Shown: in pieces, positions 33,801 to 43,700 of the stretch
Position numbering within the stretch: position 1 is the first letter of the stretch
How the letters are laid out: each line of letters begins with the position of its first letter
From: Plazaster borealis
Lineage: Eukaryota > Echinodermata > Asteroidea > Forcipulatida > Labidiasteridae
Assembly (NCBI GenBank): GCA_021014325.1
Contig: CM037464.1
Location: forward strand, 6,107,127-6,171,126
Length of the DNA stretch: 64,000 bases
Direction of reading: 5' to 3'
Translations under genes and position numbers: made by a program
Notes under the pieces: generated by a model
The model's database searches: none
Seen by the model: only the letters and a program-made list of their open reading frames with translations
Told to the model about the DNA's origin: nothing

Positions 33801-35207
33801 CAGCTCCAGCAAGCATCAGGCCAAGCCGCAGGGAGTATCCAGCACATCATTACCAACACAGGGGAGATACAGCAGGTGAGTATACAACTTTAAAGGTATC
33901 TTACACATTTGGTAATGACTCAAAACAAATATTAGCATAAAAACTTACTTGGTAACAAGCAACGGAGAGCCGTTGATAGTATAAAACATTGTAGGAAACG
34001 ACTCCCTCTGAAGTAACGTAGTTTTTGAGAAAGAGGTAATTTCTCACAAAAATAATAAAATCTTCTTGCAAGAAGTTTTTATTCCTATCTGAAAGCACAC
34101 TCTTTTCTTTCATCATTTTCTTGCAACTTCGATGACCAATTGAGCCCAAATTTTCACAGGCTTGTTATTTTATGCATATGTTGGGATACACTAAGTGAGA
34201 ACACTGGTCTTTAACAATTTCCAAATATGTTCAGTGCCTTTAAAGATGCTATTATAATATTGGGCACAAAACAGTAAAAAAAGATGATGTTTTAAAGTTA
34301 TTGAACTGGAAGCAAGTCCTTGGTTATTCCTTAATTTGTTGTATGTGACATTCTTGGTAGGTTCAGCTTCCAGTTGGTCAGCAAATACAGTATGTAAGAC
34401 AAGCCCAGGGGCAACAGCAGCAACAGGGTATACAGCAGGCAGGTCAAGAGTTTGTCACCCAAATCGCTGGTTCTCAGGTCAGTATTACCATCAGCTCCTC
34501 AGGGTTTGCCCTTAACTTTGTCAGTGACTGGCCAGCAGGACCAGTTAGCTTTTCATTTCACTGGTCTGCCAGCTTTTTCACTTGTCCATATTTCCTATTA
34601 CAAAGGGATGCTTGGAGTGTATTTTGACTGGTCCTCAGGTGTTTTAACTGGCATTTGGCCAGCGGATCACTGTTAATGGAAAACGGTGCAACTCCTTTTT
34701 GCTCCAGCTCACGATTTGTCCAGAATTTCCCGGATTGCAGAATTTGTTCGAAATACACCCTTGAATTTGAATTTAGCTATGAACTTTTTTGAAATGGTTT
34801 GAACATAATATCCAGTTATAGACTGTGGAATTAAGTCATGCCCATATCGAAATTGAGAAAAAACTTGAGCGAAGACTGTATTTTTCTATGAAATCAAATG
34901 TTCTTTTTAAATTATATTTATACAAAATTCTTGAAAATAAAAGTACCCCTAGCAAGTTGTCTGAAGGACGAAGCAATAATGGTTAAGCATCTTGCCACGA
35001 CCGAGACTCGAACCCACACTCTGCTGATCAGAAACAGCAGAGCTTAAGTTCGGTGTTCTTATCCGCTCGGCAACGACACGGTTTTTAAATTTATTTTTCA
35101 CTTCTTCATTTCTTTCGCAGCAACCAATCTACCAGATTCAGACCCAGGCCGGTACACAGCAAGTATTTCTACAACAACCGACAACGACGACAACTGCAAC
35201 ACAATAA
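27841..35207 (+). CDS. NFYC: NF-YC, histone-fold subunit of the CCAAT-binding factor NF-Y
   Basis: Eight coding exons: 27841-27939, 29156-29227, 30291-30404, 31402-31497, 31799-31954, 33726-33875, 34361-34477 and 35121-35207 (TAA). They total 296 residues; human NF-YC isoforms are near 335. The start ATG lies two bases into its exon, after TTTTAG. NF-YC pairs with NF-YB as a histone-fold dimer and, with NF-YA, binds CCAAT boxes in the nucleus. The fold runs from about residue 37 to 127: [50 protein letters not shown] and [14 protein letters not shown], nearly identical to vertebrate NF-YC. The rest is a Gln/Thr-rich activation region containing [11 protein letters not shown], also conserved. 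Every internal exon is a multiple of three with phase-0 borders, so any can be skipped without a frameshift. TTAA-type MITEs sit in four of the introns. Confidence 0.96.
28084..28390. mobile_element. TTAA-flanked palindromic MITE in NF-YC intron
   Basis: TTAAAGGTACATATACAGC begins it and ATACCTTTAA ends it, with TTAA at both limits. The interior CCTGTGAAAATTTGGGCTTAATC is shared with the wider family. Confidence 0.7.
28596..28770 (+). repeat. Dispersed repeat, CCTGGAAYTTCAT family, copy 1
   Basis: GCCTGGAACTTCATGTTTG, GGCCATTTTCATTTTGAAAG and GAAAACTTTTGAAGGGGC recur at 28826, 30475 and 63276. Confidence 0.65.
28826..28985 (+). repeat. Dispersed repeat, CCTGGAAYTTCAT family, copy 2
   Basis: TCCTGGAATTTCATCTATAG to TCCGTGTAATTCCAGGCCTGG. 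The CCTGGAATT ends are inverted, so it may be a small TIR element. Direct neighbour of copy 1. Confidence 0.65.
29807..30156. mobile_element. TTAA-flanked palindromic MITE in NF-YC intron
   Basis: TTAAAGGAACATTACAGAATTGG mirrors CCAGTTCTGTAAAGTTCCTTTAA. A partial GGGCCC-type MITE (29655-29805, CTTACCAGAATAAGGCTACCAGCC) lies directly before it. Confidence 0.75.
30475..30645 (+). repeat. Dispersed repeat, CCTGGAAYTTCAT family, copy 3
   Basis: GGTGAATTTCATCTTTGAGAGGG, CATAGGGTTACTTCCATTGG and CCATGTAATTCCAGCC place it with 28596, 28826 and 63276. Confidence 0.6.
30733..30905. repeat. Palindromic repeat with GGGTGTCC / GGACACCC motifs
   Basis: TTTAGCCAGGATTTGG at the left and CCCTCTGGCTAACACT at the right are loosely inverted. 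GGGTGTCCAAATT recurs inside, around ACATTTACATGTAAATG. A second copy lies at 63428-63574. Confidence 0.6.
31967..32113. repeat. Short palindromic MITE
   Basis: GGCTCAATTTTACTAAGAGC pairs loosely with GCTTTGTGAAATCGGCCCC. The interior has GATTGATCTTAACTGC / CATCTTAAGATGAATC. It starts about a dozen bases after the NF-YC donor at 31955. Confidence 0.6.
32196..32530. repeat. GACTCGGACT-rich duplicated tract
   Basis: TTATTATTCAGACTGGATTC (32200) and TTATTATTCAGACTCGATTC (32453) start two diverged copies. Each continues with GATTCACGATGGTC, ACTCGGACT and ACCATCTGGACTCA. Confidence 0.65.
32705..33136. mobile_element. TTAA-flanked MITE, GTAGGGTCAT subfamily
   Basis: TTAAAGGTAGGGTCATAGATTGG mirrors CCAATCTATGACCCTACCTTTTAA. 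The same ends are seen at 35625-36028 and, in part, 44297-45002. Confidence 0.78.
33231..33587. mobile_element. TTAA-flanked MITE, GCACTGAACACG subfamily
   Basis: TTAAAGGCACTGAACACG to GTGTACGATACCTTTAA. The whole copy is bracketed by a ~97-bp direct repeat (33137-33234 and 33588-33687). Confidence 0.78.
33890..34243. mobile_element. TTAA-flanked MITE, GCACTGAACACG subfamily, reverse orientation
   Basis: TTAAAGGTATCTTACACATTTGG to TGTTCAGTGCCTTTAA. It begins 14 bases after the NF-YC exon ending at 33875. Confidence 0.78.
34960..35083 (-). repeat. tRNA-derived SINE head, type 2, reverse strand
   Basis: Reading the - strand, CGTTGCCGAGCGGATAAG (A-box) and GGTTCGAGTCTCGG (B-box) match the SINE at 9344. 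The tail is cut at the rear. It lies about 40 bp before the last NF-YC exon. Confidence 0.75.
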
Positions 35208-35624
35208 AACAATTATAACTAGTGTGATATTTAAAAAGACTACAAAATAGATATTTATTTGAACTCAATACATCTTTTCATCTTGTACTGCAAAAGATGA
35301 AAAAAAATAATGCAACTTTTGTCCTTTTTTAAAGATATGCCTCATGAACCTCATGTGAACTAAAAGAAAACACACATTTTTGAATATTGTTTGTTTTTGT
35401 GGGAGATCACAGATTTTATTTCACCCGCACTTCTTTTGTTAGTATCTTGAAATCTGCACTCTCAATTATTGTCAATTCCTGAAATTGTTTTATTATTATT
35501 ATTATGATCTCTGTGAATGAACTTGCTCAAAGGGAAAATACTTCTCTTTTTTTTTGAAGGGTTGATTTGTTCAAATCCTCTTATTTCCAAGAAAACAACC
35601 TGTGAAAACTTTGTTGTCGCACTT

Positions 35625-36028
35625 TTAAAGGTAGGGTCATACTTTGGTAACAATTCCGAAAAAGAAATTATATAACTTTTATTCGAAAGCCTACTTGTTG
35701 TATGTATACAAGTTTTAATCTCCAAAGATCGCGACTTTTAGGAGACTTTTTGAAATTTTTGTGGGGCCATTTGAATGCTGGCCTCAGTATGGCCAGAGAG
35801 GCGATTGGTACCTGCTGTGAACGAGCACAGTGCTTTTTCATCTCACTAAGCGTGGATGGATTTGACGTTCTTGATGAAAATACTGTAAGTGTAACAGTTT
35901 TTCGCTGTTTTTCTAAACAAGTAGACACTGAAACTTTCACAGGTGGCTTATTATTGTATCTTTCTGGAAATTTTTGCCTATAAATCAGCATTACGTTGAC
36001 AAAAAACAAACGATGACCCTAACTTTAA
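35625..36028. mobile_element. TTAA-flanked MITE, GTAGGGTCAT subfamily
   Basis: TTAAAGGTAGGGTCATACTTTGG to CGATGACCCTAACTTTAA. It lies 418 bp after the NF-YC stop, so it may be part of the 3' UTR; no good AATAAA with a GT-rich element was found before it. Confidence 0.75.
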
Positions 36029-36336
36029 GAGAAAACAATGACTTTATTTCATTATTTCATTACAAAATAATTTTAGCAGATTGTTGTCTTAACAGTCAAA
36101 ATGATAAGATCATAAACATATGTATGCAAAATTTGCATAACTGTATTTTTACCCTTGTAAAATAATCAACTAAAAAAGTACGGAAATATAAATTTTTACT
36201 TCGTTATAAAGAAGGTCAATGAAATACACAAGTCACTTTTGATACATTTTTCCACAATTTGTTTAACATTTGAAATTCCACAAAGAAAAGAGCAGGTCGT
36301 AAAGGGCACCTGTTTGAGGGAAATAACCATTTGTAT

Positions 36337-36492
36337 CTAGACCCCTTGCATTGGCCGCCATCGCTGAAGTCATCCCAAAAATGTGCACGCGTGCACCTCC
36401 TGCGCAACCCTCAGCCAATGATAGGTCTTCATCGACCTCAGTGAGGGCGCTGTTTGGGGCTTGTGACGTCATAATGCAAGGAAGGGTCTATT
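36337..36492. repeat. TAGACCC-ended dispersed repeat, copy 1
   Basis: TAGACCCCTTGCATTGGCCGCC to ATAATGCAAGGAAGGGTCTA, with inverted ends. The interior GCCAATGATAGGTCTTC is shared with 37440-37592. Confidence 0.65.
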
Positions 36493-37014
36493 GGAACATT
36501 TCAAGGGGTACCTAATTGAGGTAATTGCTTCTATGAAGAATCTACCCTGAAAGAGTAATTGAAACACAACTTTTGTCAGAGACTGCAACTAAGGTGTTGG
36601 AAAATTTCCTTGAACAATATGACAATATTAATTGTACAATTCTCTGTTTTATACCTAACCCTCCTACTGGCTGACCATTTAATATCATCCACATAGTTTT
36701 GAGTCATGGCTGTACTATTCCTGCCCACAACGTGGACCATGTAACCGTATTTTCAAAAGAGTGACCATTTATATTCCAGGACATTCCCTGGCATGCAAGA
36801 TACTACAAAGGTCACATCATATGAAAAGTTTTGTCCATCTTGTTTGTAAATACAACATCAAATCAAGAATTGTAAACAAATAACAGCCGCACAAGCTTTG
36901 AGATCTGTTCATGCCTTTGTATAAAAAGTCAATCCAAAAGTGGATTAAAAATATGGTGCACTCTCCGAATTGTACAAATTGTGCCTGCAGATCTTTTGTA
37001 AAGATGACGTCACA
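36493..37014. other. Intergenic sequence without recognised gene
   Basis: No exon, hairpin or known repeat recognised. Confidence 0.4.
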
Positions 37015-37338
37015 GGTTACATGGTCTAATTGATATCATCAGGGTGTGGGTTCGAACCCCAGTCATGACACTGGTGTCCTTGAGCAAGACATATCAACTA
37101 TAATTGCTTTTCTTCACCCAGGGGTGGTACCTGTGAGGGCAGAGATCATGTGATTGATTTAGCTTGGTGCCCTACATATTTGGCAGTACAGGCTGTATAC
37201 TCCCAAGGGAGCTGAGATGGTTTAAGTAATGAAATAAATGGCCCAGTGATCAGGGGTAATAATGTTGGAGCGCCATGAGCGTCACTGAGTGACGGATTTG
37301 AGCGCTATATAAGAAGCCACTATTTAAATTATTATATC
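37015..37338 (+). repeat. SINE with tRNA-like head and LINE-like tail
   Basis: The B-box GGTTCGAACCCCAG near 37052 and CCTTGAGCAAGACA match the other SINEs. The tail GAGCGCTATATAAGAAGCCACTAT followed by ATTATTAT resembles the end of the LINE fragment at 38240-38300 and, reversed, 44397-44420. Confidence 0.65.
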
Positions 37339-37439
37339 ATGTGGTGAATGCACCTACAGTCACACATAGTTCTATGCACAGCTGTTCCATCATACACAAC
37401 CTCTGCAATTAATTGGTTGGTCAAGTTACCGACAAATGT

Positions 37440-37592
37440 TATAGACACCCCTCGCATTGGCCGCCATCGCTGAGGCCAAACAGTGGAAACGTGTATGCAC
37501 CGCGCACAACTCTCGGCCAATGATAGGTCTTCCTTTGAACTCGGTGAGGGCCCTGTTTGGGCTCTTGTGATGTCATAAGCAAGGGTTCTATA
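37440..37592. repeat. TAGACCC-ended dispersed repeat, copy 2
   Basis: TAGACACCCCTCGCATTGGCCGCC to GCAAGGGTTCTATA. It aligns along its length with 36337-36492, lying 1.1 kb away in the same orientation. Confidence 0.65.
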
Positions 37593-37769
37593 GAAAGTCG
37601 GATGGTTAAAGCCAAAAATTGTTCACTCTTTACTCGTACTTGATAAAATGAGACAATGAGATAATGTATAATAAAGAAAAACATTTACTATCAAAAACTA
37701 TGGAGTCAAAGTGTTACCCTGAGTACAACTTGGTTTTAAATGCACAAGTTCTTTTTCCATTAGAGTACA

Positions 37770-37908
37770 GTCCACCATCAGGGCCCAATTTCATGGCACT
37801 GCTTACCAAATAATTATGCGCTGACGTGCATTGTAACATGTATTTCTATGGGACGCAGCTGGGCGTAAGCGCAGAATTTTGCGGTAAGCAGAGCCATGAA
37901 ATTGGGCC
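37770..37908. repeat. GGGCCCAATTTCATGG MITE
   Basis: GGGCCCAATTTCATGGCACTGC mirrors GCAGAGCCATGAAATTGGGCCC. It abuts the LINE fragment that starts at about 37924. Confidence 0.75.
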
Positions 37909-37923
37909 CTGGTCTTTAAATTA

Positions 37924-38295
37924 TTGCACAACATGGCGCCATCCTACATCTCAGATCTTGCCACTCAATACACTCCTTCACGCAGTAACCTAAGATCATC
38001 CGATCAACATCTCCTGGTAGAACACCTGGCCATGCAAGAACACATGGGGAGCTTGTCATTCCTAGTTACTGCAGGAAAAGTGTGGAATAGTTTTCCGTAC
38101 CACATCAGGACTGCTGATAAAACATCATTTAAAACTGCTCTAAAAACTCATCTTTTTGAAGTAAATGTTGACCAGTAATTTTCAACATATATTTTTGTCC
38201 CTTTCTTTTGAACTGTTTTTTTTGTATTATGTGCGAGTGCCATGAGCGCCTTTTTTGGCGGAGACCAGCGCTTTACAAGACTCCATTATTATTAT
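37924..38295 (+). mobile_element. 3' end of a CR1-like LINE
   Basis: An open frame to 38178 (TAA) reads MAPSYISDLATQYTPSRSNLRS, then GKVWNSFPYHIRTADKTSFK and ALKTHLF. This is the conserved post-RT tail seen in many CR1-type LINEs and equivalent to 9966-9757 in the other LINE here. The 3' tail ends GCGCTTTACAAGACTCC(ATT)n. 5'-truncated, hence dead on arrival. Confidence 0.8.
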
Positions 38296-38383
38296 TATGC
38301 GACAATAGCAACCCACACTGAAGTAGAATGTTGGTTTTTATGTGTAACAAACCGAAAAACTAACATTCAAATACTGATCATCT

Positions 38384-40031
38384 TTACAAGAAGTTCAGTG
38401 GAATATTGACTTCCCATATTCCCCTTTGACCCCTGACCTGCAAGGGTCTCTTTAACCATCTGGGATTGGACAGTTTGGTGAGGTACTTTTCATGAAGTGG
38501 TCTCAGGAGAGAGTTCTTCTCCCACTCTGTAATCTGGTCTTCATCACCAACAGCGGGACACTGCCATGTTTCACCTATATCAACCAAACCTAGAAGAAGA
38601 AAAAAAGGATGTGTACAGTACATGAATTTATATAATAATAATCAGGGAACGATTTCGTCCAGCAAGTTTGCATAGCAATTTTGTTTAGACTGAACTTGTT
38701 TTGTGCACACAGAATCGTAATATTGAGTAGCAATATGGTGATTTTTGAGTAGCAGCTGATACAATTTGTGTAGCATTTTGCCACCCTACACAACAAGGGA
38801 AATCGTTCGCTGGTAATAATAATGTAAATTTGTATATTACTGCTATCCAGCAACTCAGGGCACTCTGCAAAATAACCACATTGAAAGCAAGACAACAAGT
38901 TCGTAAATACAGTTCAAAAGCACCCTTGAACAAGAATGTTTTTGTTAGTTCTTAGGGGAATCATCAGGTTGACTCGGTGGTTTCTCTCCCTGCCTTTCAC
39001 CTACATGTACATGTACATATGTGAACCCCCAGTTCAAATCCCACCTCAAACCTGAGCCTTGTATGTGAAAAATCTGGAAAAAAGGGGAAGCAGTCCTGTC
39101 CCGGTCTGGAGATTAAAACCACTGACTGTGCAGGTTGTTAACATAAATCTTAATCTAGATTTTTCCAGACATTCTCTACAAAATCTTAGAGTTTTTTCAA
39201 TGATTTTTATAACAAGTAATGCACCTTTTTATGTGATTTCAGCTTTATAACTTCTTTCAAATAAATCTTAAGGTGATTAGAGTTTAATAAAAGTTCTGAA
39301 ATCTGAAAAAAAAATGCTGACAAATCACAGGCTGTATTAACCCTTTCATGCACCATTTATTTTAGTGATAAATCGATCACATGGACACATTAATTGTTAT
39401 TCCTTGATTGCACATAGCGACCACCCCAAAAAACAACAGCACCCTCAAGATTCCTCTTTCCCATTCTGAAAACAGTGTGGTCGTGCAATCTTCATTTTTC
39501 AATTTACAACTATTTTTCTGAAGAGATTTAAACCGGTTGCTAGCGACCGGACGGCGCATGAAAGAGTTACACCCTCTTTTCTTCCCTACCAGCAATTGCT
39601 GCTCGTCCATGCCTCTCGCCATCCTTGATAAACTCATCAATCTCCTCCTCTCCATGCTCCATCTGCAACATTGTCCTCCACTCCTCCCCGTCCCAGTCCT
39701 TCCACGCCACGTGAATCGCGACCGTTCTTCCCTCTAGCTTCTCAAAGACCGGAGTCCATCTGGTTTCGATCGTCTTCAATCCGTTAAGGATAAGACCTGC
39801 GTAGGGTTGCCTCGCTGAGATGCAAGGATATGTCTCATGACCAGGCAAGTTTTGGTCTCCCTGATGGCCCTTACGAGAATCCACGTTATCTTGACTATAT
39901 TCTTGAGGATCGGTATCGGGTTGTCTTTCTTTGGAGGATGACTTGCAAGTTTGAGGGGGTGGCTTTGCTTTGGAGTATGGAGCATGACGTTGCTGCTTCG
40001 CCTTCAGTAGAACCTTCTCTTTGGTTGCCAT
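38384..40031 (-). CDS. EOLA1: EOLA1/CXorf40-like ASCH-domain protein
   Basis: Two exons, 40031-39590 and 38589-38384, join at a phase-1 GGT codon (donor CTG|GTAGGG, acceptor TTCTTCTAG). The product is 215 residues; human EOLA1 is about 158, and the extra length is a Lys/Pro/Ser-rich N-terminal extension of about 65 residues. The ASCH fold, an RNA-binding-type beta barrel, starts at ISARQPYAGLILNGLKTIET; GxKxxExR is the family signature. It continues with VAIHVAWKDWDGEEW, GRAAIAG | LVDIGETW and YLTKLSNPRWL, matching the vertebrate protein block by block. EOLA proteins are linked to LPS responses in vertebrate endothelium, but the biochemical role is unknown. An in-frame Met nearer the ASCH domain could be an alternative start. 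Confidence 0.9.
38965..39120 (+). repeat. SINE-like repeat, third family
   Basis: GACTCGGTGGTTTCTCTCCCTGCCTTTCACC then CCAGTTCAAATCCCACC (B-box-like). The related copy is 60725-60895. It sits in the EOLA intron. Confidence 0.5.
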
Positions 40032-40792
40032 TATAGTAACAGAACAATGTGTGAAGATGATGCCCTTGTAAAAAAAAAAAAGCTTGATTGTTATCTTTTC
40101 AAGAATGAATATGCATGAGACTAGAGTCCAGATTTACAAAAATTGAAGAGTACACAAATATTTTTGTAAATAGAGTAGTTATAAATTGGTTTTAAATCAC
40201 TCAAAAGGATGATCACTATTCCTTTTTAATTTTACAGTTGGAAAATCAAATGTCCACGTTTTCCTCACCTAGTCACATCATCAAATTGCTGCAGCTCCAT
40301 GTAAACAGTATTAAAATAGAGACTTCTGGGTTGAAACCATTTTACTGCTCACGTTTTACCACATGTTTTGATCAATTCTTTGTTATCGTTGTAGCGCCAC
40401 CAAGCGTTCCCTGTTGGTGAGTTATTTAGCTCGGCTTCTGTTTATAAATGCCACCACCACACCACGCCACGCATGCATTATTGTCTTTCTTTCCGAACAA
40501 AAAAAAACAATTATCAAGAAAATTACAAACGGTTGAACGTCAATTACCAATGACAGATAGGTGCTGTCGTATAGCAACAGTTCACTTCCGTTTATGACGA
40601 TCGATCATCATCATTATGCGAATAATGACAACGTTGTACTCTTCGTTTTGCACTTTTCACGCAAAATTAATTCCAACTCAACATACGCCACCAAGTGTTG
40701 ATAAAGGGTCAGTTGTTTGCAGACGAAATTATCTCCTCAACTTAATGTGACTAAAATTAAAAAGTAAAGAGGTCTAAAAAAGTTAATTAAGG
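40032..40792. promoter_or_regulatory. Shared intergenic region between EOLA (-) and ERICH1 (+)
   Basis: Only 761 bp separate the two start codons, which point away from each other, so this is a likely bidirectional promoter. It includes a CCAAT at 40549 (TTACCAATGAC), a palindromic CGATCGATCATCATC near 40598 and two CGCCACCAAG motifs (40394 and 40686). No clear TATA position serves either gene. 5' UTR exons are not ruled out. Confidence 0.6.
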
Positions 40793-43700
40793 ATGAACAA
40801 GAAAATGTCTACAAGGAAACGAGAAGCAGGTGAGGATACCTTTTCAAGTTTCGGGGATGAGAACAAATGGTGACAAAATCTCCATGATTGATATTTTTAG
40901 TTTTTACTATTTACGGTGTCTGTCACGTGTTCTTAATAAGTTAATCTTAGTTAAAAATGAAACAAAGACTGAACTGAAATGAAAGAAGTCTGCCTAAATC
41001 AGTGATTGATACATCCTCCATCAGTGTTCATTTTTCGACGATTTAAAGATTCTTTCTTTGAATTAAAAATAATTAACAAATGCAATTAACTCTAGCGTAT
41101 GTAAACAGCTGTTAAAAACAGTTTGAAAACTTGATCAGCGTCGGAACTTTCACACTAGGCTGCTCTACTCATGACTGTCCGAATCCGATCTTTGACGGCC
41201 TTCATTCAAGTCAAGAACTTGAGTTAAGAACATGAAGAAGTAGCACCACCCATTTTGTTGTAAGTTTACTCTAATTTCACAGGTCGTTTGGATTGGAGTA
41301 TGGTGTCCCAGTTAAGCCATACGTGGAACAAATATCTGCAGTGACTCCAATGTGAAGCTCTGTTACTGTACTGTATGGCTCTGTAGCCGGCAGTCGTCTT
41401 TATATTTTTCAAAATAATATTGGTTTTTACATTTAACAACTACATGTAGGGTCCACTGAGGTGAACGGCAAGGCAAGACACCACTAAGCCAACATGATTC
41501 TAGAACTATTACCAATTAAAAACTCGCATGTTTTCAGTATTCACAGCTCATGTACTTGACAGACTCTTCCCGTCGGAGAATGAGCAAGAGGAAACAGAGC
41601 TGCCTACAAAAGACTCAAACTCTTCAAAGAAGAGTCTTCAAACCAAACGGCCAAGTGATCCTGCCAAGGTCTACACTGCAGAGCTCCCACCTGACGGACT
41701 ACCAGAGACACCGGATAGCTCCTCGTTTCATACTGTAATACCAAGTGCCTCATCGGAGTCGGTCGACTCCTCATCAGAAACTGAAGGTATAGAGCGCACT
41801 AGTTGCGATAATCGTAACCCTCCTCCCGACGGTCGGAACGACCGGAGGGTTACGAGTTGGATTATGGCAAAAGGGTGCAAAATGTGAAATGTGAATTTTT
41901 TTCAAAAATCATGACTCACATTCCAAGAACACGGATTTGGCCAAAGCCGTGGATTCGAAAAGTGCATGGTTTAAATCATCATCCAGAGTAGTCTGGTATT
42001 CGTCTGGTCTACGCTTGGCATTTCACTCAGTCTCTGGTAAGTTTTTATCTTTTTTTTCTTCTAAATATTTTTTCAATGATGTTTTGAGTGTTATGAATGG
42101 ATTCATTACACATTCAAGATCAAATCCATGTTCTTGGAATGTGGGTCATGATTTTTGAAAGTGGTAAAAATTGGGCAAATTTGGTCACAAGTCTCGAATT
42201 TTTTTTCACATTTCACATTTCGCACCATATTGCCATAATCTAACTCGTAACCCTCCGGTCGTTCCGACCGTCGGGAGGAGGGTTACGATTATCGCAACTA
42301 AGAGCGCACGACAGATGAAGAATGCCTGAAAAGCTTCACAGGCTCAGTTTTTGTTTAATTGGTTTTTAGAATTGGTTAATACAGAAAAAGCATAATAATT
42401 TGTAAATAGAGTCAAGTGCATACATTTATTTTCCAGTTAAACAAAACTTGTGCCCCCCCCCAATTGATGTCAGTGCCCCCCCCCCCGGATCCCCTCCTCC
42501 CTCATCCCATCCTCAGTCCATATGGACTTTTGAGATTAAACATTATCAGAGGGTTAAATGTTACATTTTGTTTTAAAGCTTTATTATGATAATTTCAATG
42601 TTAACAAAAAAAAATGATTTCATTTGCACACAGTCAATGTATTACGCTCACGTCAGATGGCACAAGAAGAGTACTGAAAAGGGGCTTGTTTAAGATAAGT
42701 GCAAACAGAGAATTGGCAAGGTGCCCCTCTAGAACAAAAGGTGCACCCCTTTGTGCCCCTCTAAAATTGTACCCTAGTTTCGGCGCTGGGGAATGCCTAA
42801 TGAACAGGTTTAATAAATTTGTAAATCGCCTTGATCTTGCTAAGGAATTTTGTATTATTATTATTTTTATTAAAAAATTTGTATTCTATTACAGATGAGG
42901 ATGCACAACCAAGAAAACGAAGGCGGAAAAGGAAACGCAAAAGGAAAGCGTTACAAATCAATAATGATGCTGAGTCACTTACCAGCAGTTCAAGAAATGC
43001 AGTCATCCAGGATGATCCAAGCCCTCCCAATGGAACAAACGGAGAATCACAAACACAGAAACTCAAACTCGGAGACTCAGAGATTCAGTCCTCGCCTCAG
43101 GCAGGTGAGACTCAGACACTCACCAAGAATCAAAGGAAGAAACGCAGAAAGAGGAGAGCCAAAAAGGGGAAACCCCCTCATCAGCAGATGCATCGTGCGA
43201 CAGAATTTATTTGTGATGATCACGGTGAGGAGGCCGATTCTAATGGGGATGATGAATATGATGGAATTGCTTGTGAAGTCAAGGATTTCATGGAGTCTGT
43301 GTGGAGGGTGTACTGCAGTGATGGTAAGAACACCTGTTGCCTCGCCTGTTATGCACCAAATTATTTATATAAACTATTTCTAAATATTACTTATTTGTGG
43401 TGTGTCGTGGCTGAGCGGTTAAGAGCACCGGACTCAACCTCTGTGCCCAATTTCATAGAGCTCCTTAAAGCAGCAAACATTGCTTAGACGTTTTCTGCTC
43501 AGCAAAAAGAAGCAGGATACCAGTCATAAATAGTACACGTGGAGTGCTATTTGGGCTGGTAACCTTGTTCTGGTAAGCATGTTGCTATTACGCTAAGCTA
43601 CTTTTTGTGCTTAAGCAGCTCTATGAAATTGGGCCCTGGTCGTGGCACTTCTGTCCTTGAGCAAGATCCTATAATTGCTCTGTCCTTCGGATGGGACATT

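Noticed and set aside
37924..38178. Host gene encoding an 84-residue protein
   Set aside because: Its motifs are the post-RT tail of CR1-type LINEs and an (ATT)n tail follows.
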